The notes under the pieces: generated by a model
Told to the model about the DNA's origin: nothing
The model's input: only the letters and a program-made list of their open reading frames with translations
Databases searched by the model: none
Part shown: piece after piece, positions 43,301-51,031 of the stretch
Layout: each line of letters starts with the position of its first letter
Position numbering within the stretch: position 1 is the stretch's first letter
Made by a program: the position numbers and the translations under genes
NCBI RefSeq assembly: GCF_001988955.1
Contig: NZ_CP014263.1
Span: 1,054,001 to 1,118,000 of the forward strand
Reading direction: 5' to 3'
Length of the DNA: 64,000 nt
Origin: Spirosoma montaniterrae
Lineage (GTDB): Bacteria; Bacteroidota; Bacteroidia; Cytophagales; Spirosomataceae

Positions 43301-43727
43301 CCGAGCCCTGAATTTCCTGGGTAGCATAGCCGAGGGCTTTTTTCTCGCGCTGAATACCGAGGGCCGTAACAACTACTTCGCCCAGCGTTTGTGCATCACC
43401 TTTCAGCGACACGTCGATGGTGGTGCGATTGCCAACAGCGATCTCTTGCGACAGGTAGCCGATATACGAAAAGGTCAGTGTACGGTTGGTGCCGGGTACG
43501 TTGAGCGAGTACTGTCCGCTTGCATCGGTGGTGGTGCCGGTGGTAGTGCCTTTGATAACGATAGATACGCCCGGCAGGGGCTGGTTGTCGTCAGCCGACA
43601 GCACCCGGCCCGTAATGGTCTGGGCCAGAGCCGCCGTGCCGTAGAGCAGGCAGACAAAAAATGCTATCGCCCATTGGCGCAGGGACGGAGACAATAGCAT
43701 CAACGTGGGTAAACGTTTCCGATTCAT
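40395..43727 (-). CDS. SusC/RagA family TonB-linked outer-membrane protein (phosphonate locus)
   Basis: 1110 residues with a signal peptide (WAIAFFVCLLYGTAALAQ after a basic start). A CarboxypepD-regulatory-like domain (PGVSIVIKGTTTGTTTDASGQYSLNVPGT) is followed by LGEVVVTALGIQREKKALGYATQEI, the plug signature ESMNVLKGAAASALYGSRAANGVIVIKTKSG, and a barrel ending in SFGFNLGLKL. It forms the import pore with the SusD downstream. Its position after the FAD oxidoreductase and phosphonatase-like genes, and before the metallophosphatase and PhnZ-like genes, points to a phosphorus-containing ligand. Confidence 0.92.
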   Translation of the reverse strand: MNRKRLPTLMLLSPSLRQWAIAFFVCLLYGTAALAQTITGRVLSADDNQPLPGVSIVIKGTTTGTTTDASGQYSLNVPGTNRTLTFSYIGYLSQEIAVGNRTTIDVSLKGDAQTLGEVVVTALGIQREKKALGYATQEIQGSALTMARETNVTNQLAGKIAGVTVVGSPSGIGGSARVTIRGERSVDLNKNQPLYVIDGVPISNGLTSGSGRGNLEVDFGNGASFINPDDIESMNVLKGAAASALYGSRAANGVIVIKTKSGRGNKGIGVEINTNQTFETPLKLPDYQDVYGQGNANGGDFAFVNGAGAGLTDGTDEAWGPAFSLNKTYPQYDSPRTLNGQPINFRGGDLNAPAGSVITPTPWVAESDNLRKFLQTGRTNTTSIAVTGSNDAGNFRLAHTLLNQTGIVPNTDLKRYTTSFSGGYNFTPKFSSNAFVSYIKGESGNRPSISYGTESIMYLFNCWLPPSVQLEPMQDYWMRGLEGTRQFGWNYNYHDNPYFTVYENTNGQLYDRIIGNVSLKYDLTPWLSLQGRTAIDYSSEKREYRRAFSSQRFPFGQYRDARIITEERNTDFLFTANKELNQDWTIGGTFGGNQLAQKSDFLETNAGQLNIPGIYNLTNSRIPLQTSQALTTKRVNSLYGSAQIAFRNYLFLEMTARNDWSSALTLPEYARAFGTQQNSYFYPSVNLSGVLSDMFTLPQSISFLKGRINFAQVGNDTDAFTFTQAYNPSDPFGSSQIYGETDRLANFNLKPEISSSFEAGVELKMFKRRVGLDISYYLTNTRNQILNIPLSITSGYNSRAINAGLIRNNGIEIALNLVPVELPNSLRWGVEFNFSANRSKVIELSDNIQNFVMASRRVSIEARVGERMGDMYGIGFARVQNTDPTKPYYDASGQFAGQMVFNNGRPVPTTERIKLGNYNPDFLLGINNSLSYRNLRLSFLFDIRQGGRLYSETQTVGREGGIITETLEGRANGYDLNLPGNGVIGQGVRVVTGTDGRQTFVPNDVKINSRQWHTAWTGGRNIAEGVMYDASFAKLREVQIGFAIPDRVWGRVPLRGVTFTLVGRNLALWSNVPHVDPETLSFVGGTALPGVEYMSIPSARSFGFNLGLKL

Positions 43728-43761
43728 ACTTCTTGCAGGTTAGTCTATTAAGTATTCCCTG

Positions 43762-43789
43762 CAAAAGTAGGCGGGGGGTATTACGCCAA
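43762..43789 (-). promoter_or_regulatory. Bacteroidota-type promoter for the second susC
   Basis: On the minus strand TTG (43789-43787), 17 bp, then TACTTTTG (43769-43762), 34 bp before the susC ATG. The gap 43728-43873 has no palindrome, consistent with an independent transcription start here. Confidence 0.6.
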
Positions 43790-43873
43790 TGTTTACTGAT
43801 TATCAACGGTTTGTGAACAGAATAAGAGAAGGTTCACGAAATGGTAATGTAGCTTGATTAAATGGTAGTATGG

Positions 43874-45022
43874 TTAGAGCCTTGCCACGCCCAGCAACGC
43901 CCGCACGCTCTGCTCGGCATAGCCCGCGCTCGAACTCATGCCTTTGCCGCCAATGCCGGTGATGATGCGAATGTGGTCGTCAACGTCATGCTCGAAAATT
44001 TCGGCGGGTGTTTGGCTGTAAAAACCAGCCCAGGCTTTGCGGACCGTGAGCGGAAACGTGACGATGCGCCGGGCCTCGGTCAGCATCAGGTTGTTGATGT
44101 ACTCCTGTGTGTGATAGCCCAGGTCTTCGGCCCGCGTAGCGTCAGCGTACTCGTGCGAGTCGCCCACGATGAACGACCCGTCTACAGCCTGTTTGAACAA
44201 AATGTGAATGCCCCATTTCTTGAGTTCCAGCAGGTGTTCAGGAACGGGCAAACTGGCATAAGACGGGCATTGCTGAAACGATTCGTACCGACGTATAGAT
44301 AGGCCCGTCAGGATATTGCCCGGTAAGGAAACGTCTTTTACCGGCTCAGCCATCACCATCTGCAATTTGCTGACAATCAGCCCGGCTTCGGTCAATACGT
44401 CGGGGAAGAGCAGCCGTACTTCGTGGCCCGAGCAAATCAGCACCCGCCCGGCCTGGAACCGCTGCCGGTTCGCTAGCGTCACGGTGGCCCCGTCGTGGTT
44501 CGATTGGGCATCGACCACCACCGAGCCGGGCCGGTAATCGACGCCGTATTTGCGCTGCACAAACAGCAGTAGCCGGTGGATCATCTGCTCCGGCTCCACG
44601 CTGAGTTCCTGCGGGAAAAACAGTGCGCCGACCGGGTAACTGGGTCGTAGAGCCGGGTATTTTTCCAGACACTGCGCTTTGCTGAGCAGTTCGCACGCAT
44701 AGCCAATGCGCTGATAGTGATCGTATAATTCGTTGGCAAGCTGCCACTCGTCCGTGTCCGACGCGATGTACACCGTACCATTGGCCCGGATGCTGATGTC
44801 GGTCTGGCGTTGAATATCGGCGTAGATTTCCAGGCTCCGACGCCCCAACTCGAACCACCGGCCCGCCAGCCCCGACGGCACTACCTGCCCGAAATTACGC
44901 ACTGTAGCCCCTACCGGATACTGATCTTTTTCGAGCAGGAGTACCCGCTGCCCGGCTTTGGCAGCATGATAGGCATGAAACGTACCGAGCGCACCCGCGC
45001 CGATGATGATAAGATCGAACAT
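43874..45022 (-). CDS. FAD-dependent oxidoreductase of the TIGR03364 (phosphonate-associated) type
   Basis: 382 residues, DAO fold. The FAD-binding motif IIIGAGALGTFHAYHAAKAGQRVLLLEKD is at the N terminus. The blocks ATVRNFGQVVPSG, LSIRRYESFQQCP, SFIVGDSHEYAD, VRKAWAGFYSQTP and ITGIGGKGMSSSAGYAE are the landmarks I associate with TIGR03364, a family found in phosphonate degradation operons. A characterised member (PbfD type) oxidises N-methyl-2-aminoethylphosphonate to phosphonoacetaldehyde. The downstream product would fit the phosphonatase-like hydrolase encoded 71 bp upstream. Substrate assignment is by family and context only. Confidence 0.82.
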   Translation of the reverse strand: MFDLIIIGAGALGTFHAYHAAKAGQRVLLLEKDQYPVGATVRNFGQVVPSGLAGRWFELGRRSLEIYADIQRQTDISIRANGTVYIASDTDEWQLANELYDHYQRIGYACELLSKAQCLEKYPALRPSYPVGALFFPQELSVEPEQMIHRLLLFVQRKYGVDYRPGSVVVDAQSNHDGATVTLANRQRFQAGRVLICSGHEVRLLFPDVLTEAGLIVSKLQMVMAEPVKDVSLPGNILTGLSIRRYESFQQCPSYASLPVPEHLLELKKWGIHILFKQAVDGSFIVGDSHEYADATRAEDLGYHTQEYINNLMLTEARRIVTFPLTVRKAWAGFYSQTPAEIFEHDVDDHIRIITGIGGKGMSSSAGYAEQSVRALLGVARL

Positions 45023-45146
45023 TTCAGTGAACAGTCAGCAGTCAACAACCAACAGTGAGCTACAGCCAACCAGAAGTTAATACCAAATCAAAATTATACA
45101 GCATAAAGAGAACTGTTGGCGGTTAGCTGCTGACTGATAACTGAAG
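45021..45146. repeat. AACAGTCAGCAGTCAACAACC-type inverted repeat between oxidoreductase and hydrolase genes
   Basis: Arm 1 (about 45030-45066: GAACAGTCAGCAGTCAACAA, CCAACAGTGAGC) and arm 2 (about 45108-45146: GAACTGTTGGCGGTTAGCTG, CTGACTGATAACTGAAG) are complementary by words. Arm 2 encodes the C-terminal residues of the hydrolase. Words are shared with the arm at 19.76 kb. Confidence 0.75.
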
Positions 45147-45843
45147 GCAGTTCAGCCAGTGAGCCAATCAGCAGGTCGTGCGGGTAGGCATCGAGCTGGT
45201 CGCGGGAGTGGGTGCCGTTGGTAACGCCGAGGTTAAGCCCTACGCCCGCTGCCCGGCCACTGAGCAGGTCGGAGGGTGTATCGCCAATATTAACCACGGC
45301 TTTGGGGTTCGATACGCCGAGCAGGTGCATGGCCCGCTCAATCATATGCGGGTAGGGGCGTCCGCGCTCTACTTCGTCGCTGGCGATAGAAAGCTGAATC
45401 AGGCTGTCGGGGCCACCCATACGCTGCTCATTCAGGCCATTGAGCCAACCGAGTTTTTCCAGGATAATGTCGGTCACAACCCGGTAGAAGCCCGTTGTGA
45501 GCGCCATGGCAATACCCCGCTCACGCAGCCAGGCAAAGGTTTCGAGACATCCTTCGGTGGGCGTGGCTCCCTGTGTCTGGTAGTGATTTTCCAGAATACC
45601 TTTGAAAGCCGCATACGACACGTCGGTTTGCCGCGTCACGTCAGTGTGCAGTTCGCCGAGTTGTTCTTTCCAGAGCGTTTCAAACACGTAGCGTTTGGCG
45701 AGTCCCTGCATTGCCAGAATCCGTTCGGCTGTAACGAACAGGCCCGTTTGGGCGGCTGCTTCCGCGAAGCACCGCTCTACCTCATGCTGGTCGGTCACGG
45801 TCGTGCCGGCCATGTCAAATACCACTAAGTCAATCGATTGCAT
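45094..45843 (-). CDS. Phosphonatase-like HAD hydrolase (PhnX-like, TIGR03351 type)
   Basis: 249 residues. HAD motif I is FDMAGTT with the nucleophile Asp10. The cap segment reads AMQGLAKRYVFETL, and Lys50 lines up with the Schiff-base Lys of phosphonoacetaldehyde hydrolase (GLLK in PhnX). Motif II is ALTTGF, with DEVERGRPYPHMI and NIGDTPSDLLSGRAAGVG (motifs III/IV) following. It probably hydrolyses phosphonoacetaldehyde or a close relative to an aldehyde and phosphate in the cytoplasm. It is the first gene of the locus. The C-terminal SVISQQLTANSSLYAV is encoded by repeat DNA. Confidence 0.82.
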   Translation of the reverse strand: MQSIDLVVFDMAGTTVTDQHEVERCFAEAAAQTGLFVTAERILAMQGLAKRYVFETLWKEQLGELHTDVTRQTDVSYAAFKGILENHYQTQGATPTEGCLETFAWLRERGIAMALTTGFYRVVTDIILEKLGWLNGLNEQRMGGPDSLIQLSIASDEVERGRPYPHMIERAMHLLGVSNPKAVVNIGDTPSDLLSGRAAGVGLNLGVTNGTHSRDQLDAYPHDLLIGSLAELPSVISQQLTANSSLYAV

Positions 45844-45932
45844 TGTGGGAGGTTTTTGGAGAGCCGGTCGAGCAGACCGGGACGGTAAAACAACGGAAAG
45901 TTTTAATACATTCGGTTATGGGAGTGTTAAGA

Positions 45933-46096
45933 ATTGAATGGTTGAATGGTTGAATGGTTGAATGGTTGAATGATTGAATGATTGAGTGATGGAATGGTTG
46001 AATGGTTGAATGATGGAATGGGGCTGCTACCTAACTACTCCATTCAATCATTCAACTATTCAATCACTCAACCATTCCATCACTCAATCATTCAAC
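45933..46096. repeat. 8-bp-unit (GAATGRTT) inverted repeat with conserved centre (copy t)
   Basis: Arm 1 (45933-46019) contains about ten units, first four identical GAATGGTT, then GAATGATT, GAATGATT, GAGTGATG and variants. Arm 2 (46041-46096) is complementary and supplies the TGA stop of pncB. The 22 bp centre (GGGGCTGCTACCTAACTACT) is shared, inverted, with the element at 50.0 kb. Confidence 0.92.
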
Positions 46097-47579
46097 CTCT
46101 CGCCCTTTCACTCTTTTCTTCCCGCAACTGTAAAATTAGTGCTGTCTTCAACTCGTGTAGGGTTTTCTCCAGCCCAACCGGGTACAGATGCGGATTTACA
46201 AACCGTTTAACGCCGGGGTGAAGGTTGGCTAACTGTGCCTGAACCCGCGCCCGGATGCTATGAATGTCGGGTTTTTCGTACACGCACTGCCCGTTCCGAA
46301 ATACTGGCACGAGCAGGTCTTCATAGGCACAGTTCGCGTCGAAGCGTCGGCGTTTGGTGAAATCAAGCGGGTCGATCATTGTTACCGAACGGTCGTGGCC
46401 GTTTTGCTCCACGTCGTAGATCATATCGGCCAGAAAGCCGCGCTCGTCCCGAAACCGGCGCACCTGCTGAATACCGGGCGTGGAGATTTTAATGGCCTGC
46501 TCAGAGAGTTTCATCTTGTACTTCCACTGACCTGTTTGATTATCGCGCAGGGCAGCCAGTTTGTAAACACCCCCCAGCGCGGGCTGATCGAAGGCCGTAA
46601 CGAGCTTGGTACCAACGCCCCACGTATCAATTCTGGCCCCTTGCTGTTTCAGGCTGTTGATAATAGTTTCGTCTAAATCGTTGCTGGCAACAATCGCGGT
46701 GTCCTGAAAACCGGCGTCGTCGAGCAATTGCCGGGCTGCGATGCTCAGGTAAGCCAAATCGCCCGAATCGAGCCGGATACCAGCCAGTTTGTGGCCGCGT
46801 TCGCGCAGTTTGCGACCTGTTTCAATGGCGTGCCGAACGCCCTCAAGCGTGTCGTAGGTATCTACCAGCAGCGTTACGTTGTTGGGCAGCACGCTGGCAT
46901 ACGTATCAAACGCCTGCTGCTCGGTATCGAACGACATCACCCAACTGTGTGCATGCGTGCCGCGTACCGGAATGCCGTAGAGTTTACCGGCCAGCACATT
47001 CGACGTAGCATCGCAGCCGCCGATATAAGCCGCCCGGCTGGCCGTCATGCCCCCGTCGATGCCCTGCGCCCGGCGCAAACCAAACTCCAGCAGCGTATCC
47101 TGCTCGGCTACGAGCCGCAGCCGGGCCGCTTTGGTGGCAATCAGCGTCTCGAAATTAATCAGGTTAAGCAGGGGCGTTTCAACCAACTGACATTGTAGAA
47201 TCGGCCCGCGCACCCGCAGCAGCGGCTCGTTGGGAAACACTACGGTTCCTTCGGGAATGGCCTCTACGTCGAGGGTCAGTTTCAGATTGGCTAAATAGTC
47301 AATAAACGCTTCCTCGAAGAGCGGTTTGCCATCGTTGCCGGTGAGAGTTGTGAGATAACGAATGTCTTTTTTTGAAAAGCCAAACTGATTCAGGTAGCCA
47401 ATGGCGTTAGTTAGGCCGCAAGCCACCGTAAAGCCGCCACCAAACGGATTTCTGCGAAAATACAGATTGAAGACGGACTCTTTTTCGGCGGTCCCGGATT
47501 TCCAGTACCCGTAGGCCATCGTGACCTGATAAAGGTCGGTAAGCAGACTTAGCGAGGTATCGTATAATTTGTTGGTCAT
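46092..47579 (-). CDS. pncB: Nicotinate phosphoribosyltransferase
   Basis: 495 residues, the usual length of the longer PncB form. It joins nicotinate and PRPP, with ATP, to nicotinate mononucleotide in NAD salvage. Visible blocks are SLLTDLYQVTMAYGYWKSG, FNLYFRRNPFGGGFTVACGL, LINFETLIATKAARL, FGLRRAQGIDGGMTASRAAYIGG (phosphoribosyl and nicotinate pocket), VRGTHAHSWVMSF with the autophosphorylated His region, GIRLDSGDLAYLS, ASNDLDE and IDTWGVGTKLVTA. It is divergent from rpoN across 154 bp. Its TGA stop lies inside the 8-bp-unit repeat. Confidence 0.92.
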   Translation of the reverse strand: MTNKLYDTSLSLLTDLYQVTMAYGYWKSGTAEKESVFNLYFRRNPFGGGFTVACGLTNAIGYLNQFGFSKKDIRYLTTLTGNDGKPLFEEAFIDYLANLKLTLDVEAIPEGTVVFPNEPLLRVRGPILQCQLVETPLLNLINFETLIATKAARLRLVAEQDTLLEFGLRRAQGIDGGMTASRAAYIGGCDATSNVLAGKLYGIPVRGTHAHSWVMSFDTEQQAFDTYASVLPNNVTLLVDTYDTLEGVRHAIETGRKLRERGHKLAGIRLDSGDLAYLSIAARQLLDDAGFQDTAIVASNDLDETIINSLKQQGARIDTWGVGTKLVTAFDQPALGGVYKLAALRDNQTGQWKYKMKLSEQAIKISTPGIQQVRRFRDERGFLADMIYDVEQNGHDRSVTMIDPLDFTKRRRFDANCAYEDLLVPVFRNGQCVYEKPDIHSIRARVQAQLANLHPGVKRFVNPHLYPVGLEKTLHELKTALILQLREEKSERARG

Positions 47580-47733
47580 GCCGCAAGGTAGTAGTCAGGC
47601 ACTTGTTAGAAAATTTTTTGCGACAAAAAACAAATTCCTGGTTAATTTGGTCTGATAATTGTGAGGGCAGTTTTGCGGAGTTCGCAACCGACCTGACATA
47701 AGCCCATTTCCCATAGATTGAAGCATCACTACC

Positions 47734-49185
47734 ATGCAGAAATTAAGCCTTTCCCAGTCGCTGCAACAGAAGCTGTCTCCGCAACAGATTCAGTTCATCA
47801 AACTGTTGCAGATACCTACGGCTGAGCTGGATACGCGCATTGAGGAAGAACTGGAGATTAATCCCGCGCTGGAAGAAGGCATGGATGAAGAGTTCGATCA
47901 GAAAGACGATGATTCGTTCGATGATGAGTATGACGATGATTTCAAAGATCGAAACGAAGACCTCGATATTGATACGTATCTCCAGAACGAAGATTATGGC
48001 GGCTATAAAATGCAGGGCGATGGTAATTATGGCGACGAAGACCGCGATATGCCATTAGCCACAAGCTCGAGCCTGACCGACTCGCTTATGCAACAATTTG
48101 GCTACCTGAACCTAACTGAACAACAGCGTATTATTGGGCTGCAACTGATTGGCAGCATTGAAGCCGATGGCTACATCCGGCGGTCGTTGCAGGCCATTGT
48201 GAATGACCTGGCTTTCTCACAGAACGTATTCACCGACTCCGAAGAAATCGAAGAGGTTCTCCACAAAATACAGACCTTCGACCCGCCCGGCATTGCCGCC
48301 CGAACGCTTCAGGAGTGTTTGCTGCTCCAACTCCGGCGCAAAGATCAGTCAGAACCGTACAACGTACTGGCGATTCGGATTATCGAAGATTTCTTCGATG
48401 AATTTTCCAAAAAACACTACGATAAAATACAGCGTCGACTCAATATCAGCGACGATTCATTGAAAAAAGTCATCGATATCATTATCAAGCTAAACCCGAA
48501 GCCGGGTTCCGTAGAAGGTGAGTCGGACACGGCGCAGTACCTGACACCCGATTTTATCCTGACCAACAGCAATGGTAAGCTCGAACTGACGCTTAATTCC
48601 AAGAATGCGCCTGAACTGCGCATCAGCCGGTCGTTTGCCGATATGCTCGACACCTACGACAAAAGCAGCAAGCAGAACAAGTCGCTCCGCGAAACCGTCT
48701 CGTTTGTCAAGCAAAAATTAGATGCCGCCAAGTGGTTTATCGATGCTATCAAACAGCGGCAGCAAACACTGTTGCGGACTATGAATGCCATTGTACAGTT
48801 TCAATATGACTTCTTCCTGACTGGCGACGAATCGAAACTGCGGCCTATGATTCTGAAAGACATTGCTACGCTAATCGACATGGACGTTTCGACCGTGTCG
48901 CGGGTGGCGAATAGTAAGGCTGTTCAAACCGAATTTGGCATTTATCCGCTTAAATATTTTTTCTCGGAGGGTATTGCAACCGATTCAGGTGAAGATGTCA
49001 GCAGCCGCGAGGTAAAGAATATTCTTAAGGATTTGATCGATGCCGAGCCGAAAATGAACCCCCTCTCAGACGACAAACTTGAAAAAATCCTGAACGACCG
49101 GGGCTACAACATTGCCCGCCGAACTGTTGCCAAATACCGCGAACAATTAAATATTCCGGTGGCGCGGCTGCGAAAACAGCTTTAA
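47734..49185 (+). CDS. rpoN: RNA polymerase sigma-54 factor
   Basis: 483 residues, full length. Region I is Gln/Leu-rich (LSQSLQQKLSPQQIQFIKLLQIPTAELDTRIEEELEINPALEE). An acidic region II follows (about 50-105, DDDSFDDEYDDDFKDRNEDLD). The core-binding and HTH regions come next (DMDVSTVSRVANSKAVQTEFGIYPLKYFFSEG), and the C-terminal RpoN box ARRTVAKYRE is at residues 461-470. It directs polymerase to -24/-12 promoters with enhancer-binding activators. It is divergent from pncB, and no good promoter of the TAnnTTTG type was found ahead of it. Confidence 0.96.
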   Translation: MQKLSLSQSLQQKLSPQQIQFIKLLQIPTAELDTRIEEELEINPALEEGMDEEFDQKDDDSFDDEYDDDFKDRNEDLDIDTYLQNEDYGGYKMQGDGNYGDEDRDMPLATSSSLTDSLMQQFGYLNLTEQQRIIGLQLIGSIEADGYIRRSLQAIVNDLAFSQNVFTDSEEIEEVLHKIQTFDPPGIAARTLQECLLLQLRRKDQSEPYNVLAIRIIEDFFDEFSKKHYDKIQRRLNISDDSLKKVIDIIIKLNPKPGSVEGESDTAQYLTPDFILTNSNGKLELTLNSKNAPELRISRSFADMLDTYDKSSKQNKSLRETVSFVKQKLDAAKWFIDAIKQRQQTLLRTMNAIVQFQYDFFLTGDESKLRPMILKDIATLIDMDVSTVSRVANSKAVQTEFGIYPLKYFFSEGIATDSGEDVSSREVKNILKDLIDAEPKMNPLSDDKLEKILNDRGYNIARRTVAKYREQLNIPVARLRKQL

Positions 49186-49190
49186 ATTGA

Positions 49191-49301
49191 GTGAAAAATG
49201 AAAAGTGAAAAATGAAGAATGTACGCTGATAGTTAACTTTGCTACCAGCCATGAGTATTTTGTGGAGAACTATTTTTCACTTTTCATTTTTCACTTTTCA
49301 T
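49191..49301. repeat. 7-bp-unit (RTGAAAA) inverted repeat after rpoN
   Basis: Arm 1 (49191-49218) is GTGAAAA, ATGAAAA, GTGAAAA, ATGAAG. Arm 2 (49273-49301) is TTTTTCACTTTTCATTTTTC, then ACTTTTCAT. The 54 bp between them contains a possible promoter. Arm 1 starts 6 bp after the rpoN stop. Confidence 0.88.
49234..49241 (+). promoter_or_regulatory. Possible -7 element (TAACTTTG) inside the repeat loop
   Basis: TAACTTTG fits TAnnTTTG and lies in the loop of the RTGAAAA element, 60 bp before the TTG start proposed for the next gene. No matching -33 element is seen. Confidence 0.35.
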
Positions 49302-49939
49302 TGACCACCTCTCTCGCCCGCATACTTTCCGTTGTTTGCCACCCGCTGTTGATGCCGACGTTGTTGTTCGGGTTGTTGTTGTTTCAGGCACCGGGCGTGG
49401 TTGGTTTGGATGCTTTCTCTAACTCTCTGCGTTTCAGTCTGCTGGTGCTGATTTTTATTGGCACTTTTGCCGTACCGTCGCTGCTGATTTACTACTTATT
49501 TCGGAGCGGCTACGTCCGTAGTATGCAGTTGGATACCCTCGCCGACCGCCGGTTGCCGTACTTTCTGACAGCCCTGATTTACACGTTTCTGACCTACCTG
49601 TTTGCGTACCGAATGCAATTAGTGTCGGTGGTGGCTCCCGAAATTGCAGTGATGCTGGGGAGTATCGCAGTATCTATTCTGCTGGTTGGCGTTATTAGTT
49701 TATATTGGCAGATCAGTGCGCATAGTGTTGGTATTGGTGGTGTTCTGGGCGGTATTGCCGGCCTGATGCTCAAATTTGGTTTAAGTGAATTGTACAGTTC
49801 GTTGCTGGTGTTGGTCTTGCTGGCCGGTTTCGTGGCGAGTGCCCGGCTCAAACTCAATGCACACACGCCTGCTCAAATTGTGGCCGGTCTGGTACTGGGC
49901 CTGGCCGTGAGCGTAGGGGCCGTGTGGTGGCTGGTGTAA
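49301..49939 (+). CDS. Phosphatase PAP2-like integral membrane protein
   Basis: About 212 residues with six hydrophobic segments and no other domain. Divergent PAP2 motifs are visible: LADRRLPYF (motif 1 remnant), ISAHSVGIGGVLGGIAG (motif 2, SxH) and LNAHTPAQIVAGLVLG (motif 3, H-x3-Q instead of H-x3-D). It may be a lipid or undecaprenyl phosphatase relative or an inactive member. The start is uncertain. The proposed TTG at 49301 follows the repeat arm; an ATG at 49205 would translate straight through the repeat (SLFIFHFSL), and an internal ATG lies about 19 codons after 49301. Confidence 0.65.
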   Translation: MTTSLARILSVVCHPLLMPTLLFGLLLFQAPGVVGLDAFSNSLRFSLLVLIFIGTFAVPSLLIYYLFRSGYVRSMQLDTLADRRLPYFLTALIYTFLTYLFAYRMQLVSVVAPEIAVMLGSIAVSILLVGVISLYWQISAHSVGIGGVLGGIAGLMLKFGLSELYSSLLVLVLLAGFVASARLKLNAHTPAQIVAGLVLGLAVSVGAVWWLV

Positions 49940-49942
49940 TCT

Positions 49943-50177
49943 TGAATGATAGAGTGGTTGAATGATTGAATGATAGAGTGGTTGAATGGTTGAATGATTG
50001 AGTGATAGGATGATTGAATGGAGTAGTTAGGTAGCAACCCCATTCTATCATTCTATCATTCAACCACTCAATCATTCTATCACTCAATCATTCAATCATT
50101 CAACCACTCAATCATTCTATCACTCAATCATTCAACCATTCAACCACTCTATCATTCTATCATTCAACCATTCAATT
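49943..50177. repeat. 8-bp-unit (GAATGRTT) long inverted repeat with conserved centre (copy v)
   Basis: Arm 1 (49943-50020) and a much longer arm 2 (50041-50177, about seventeen units of AATCATTC, TATCATTC and ACCACTCA types). The centre at 50016-50041 is the reverse complement of the centre at 46020-46045 with 25 of 26 matches. Arm 2 ends 3 bp before the crotonase ATG. Confidence 0.92.
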
Positions 50178-50180
50178 CGT

Positions 50181-50978
50181 ATGTTCGAGAATCTTCTGTA
50201 TGAAATAGACAAGGGTGTTTGCCGGATTACGCTCAATCGCCCGCAGGTTTACAATGCGCTAAGCCCCGGTCTGATTCGGGACATTACAGCCGCTATCGAA
50301 GCGGCTGGTGCCGACGAGAGCGTGCGCGTAGTGGTGCTGACGGGTGCGGGCGATAAAGCCTTCTGCTCCGGGGCCGACCTGAAAGAAGGCTTTGCGAACG
50401 CTGCCACATCTGAAGGACAAATGAACCTCGGCGAATCGCTGCGGAATGGGTATCACCCTATGATTCGGGCGATTCGGAATCTGCCGAAGCCCGTGGTGGG
50501 GCGTGTAAATGGCGCGGCTGCGGGGGCGGGGTGTTCGCTCGCGCTGGCCTGCGACGTAGTTATCTGCGCTGATGAAGCCTACTTCAGTCAGATTTTCATC
50601 AATATCGGTCTTATGCCGGATGCTGGTTCCACGTTTTTTCTACCCCGGCTGGTGGGTTCGCAGAAAGCGTTTGAGTTGTGCAGCACGGGTCGGCGGGTCT
50701 ATGGCCCCGAAGCGGCTCAGATGGGTCTGGCGGGCCGGTCGGTGCCAACGGCTGAATTAGACGCTGTTGTGGCCGAAGTCGTAAGTTATTACGCTGCTGC
50801 GCCCACCCGTGCCATTGGGGCCATGAAAAAAGTTTTGAATCAATCGTTATACTCGGGCCTTGACCATCAGTTGGAGCAGGAGGCTGAAAATCAAGATGCT
50901 TTAGGTCGCTCGGCAGACACGGCGGAGGGTATCGGAGCGTTTCTGATGAAGCGCAGGCCAAATTTTTTAGGCCGATAA
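50181..50978 (+). CDS. Enoyl-CoA hydratase/isomerase family protein
   Basis: 265 residues, crotonase fold. The oxyanion-hole blocks are CSGADLKEGF and NGAAAGAGCSLALACDVV; the active-site loop reads FINIGLMPDAGSTFFLPRLVG. Asp in place of the usual Glu in that loop resembles PaaG-type isomerases. It could act on 2,3-unsaturated acyl-CoA or ring-epoxide CoA esters; no neighbouring paa or fad genes help to decide. The ATG follows directly on the 8-bp-unit repeat, so its ribosome-binding region is repeat DNA (no clear Shine-Dalgarno, as is common in Bacteroidota). Confidence 0.87.
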   Translation: MFENLLYEIDKGVCRITLNRPQVYNALSPGLIRDITAAIEAAGADESVRVVVLTGAGDKAFCSGADLKEGFANAATSEGQMNLGESLRNGYHPMIRAIRNLPKPVVGRVNGAAAGAGCSLALACDVVICADEAYFSQIFINIGLMPDAGSTFFLPRLVGSQKAFELCSTGRRVYGPEAAQMGLAGRSVPTAELDAVVAEVVSYYAAAPTRAIGAMKKVLNQSLYSGLDHQLEQEAENQDALGRSADTAEGIGAFLMKRRPNFLGR

Positions 50979-50979
50979 G

Positions 50980-51010
50980 TTGACACAGGCCAAAAATCTT
51001 CCTACTTTTG
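50980..51010 (+). promoter_or_regulatory. Promoter of tRNA-Arg
   Basis: TTGACA (50980-50985), 17 bp, then TACTTTTG (51003-51010), 21 bp before the tRNA 5' end. It fits the Bacteroidota -33/-7 consensus. Confidence 0.7.
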
Positions 51011-51031
51011 CACTCCCAATCAACGGGAAAC

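Noticed and set aside
42246..43697. Long open frame (483 codons) on the plus strand opposite the second susC
   Set aside because: It is antisense to an unmistakable SusC gene, has no family motifs, and is rich in Arg, His and Val as expected for the complement of GC-rich coding DNA.
49943..50177. Possible CRISPR array
   Set aside because: The units are 8 bp, contiguous and variable, without spacers; arms face each other as an inverted repeat and no cas gene is near.
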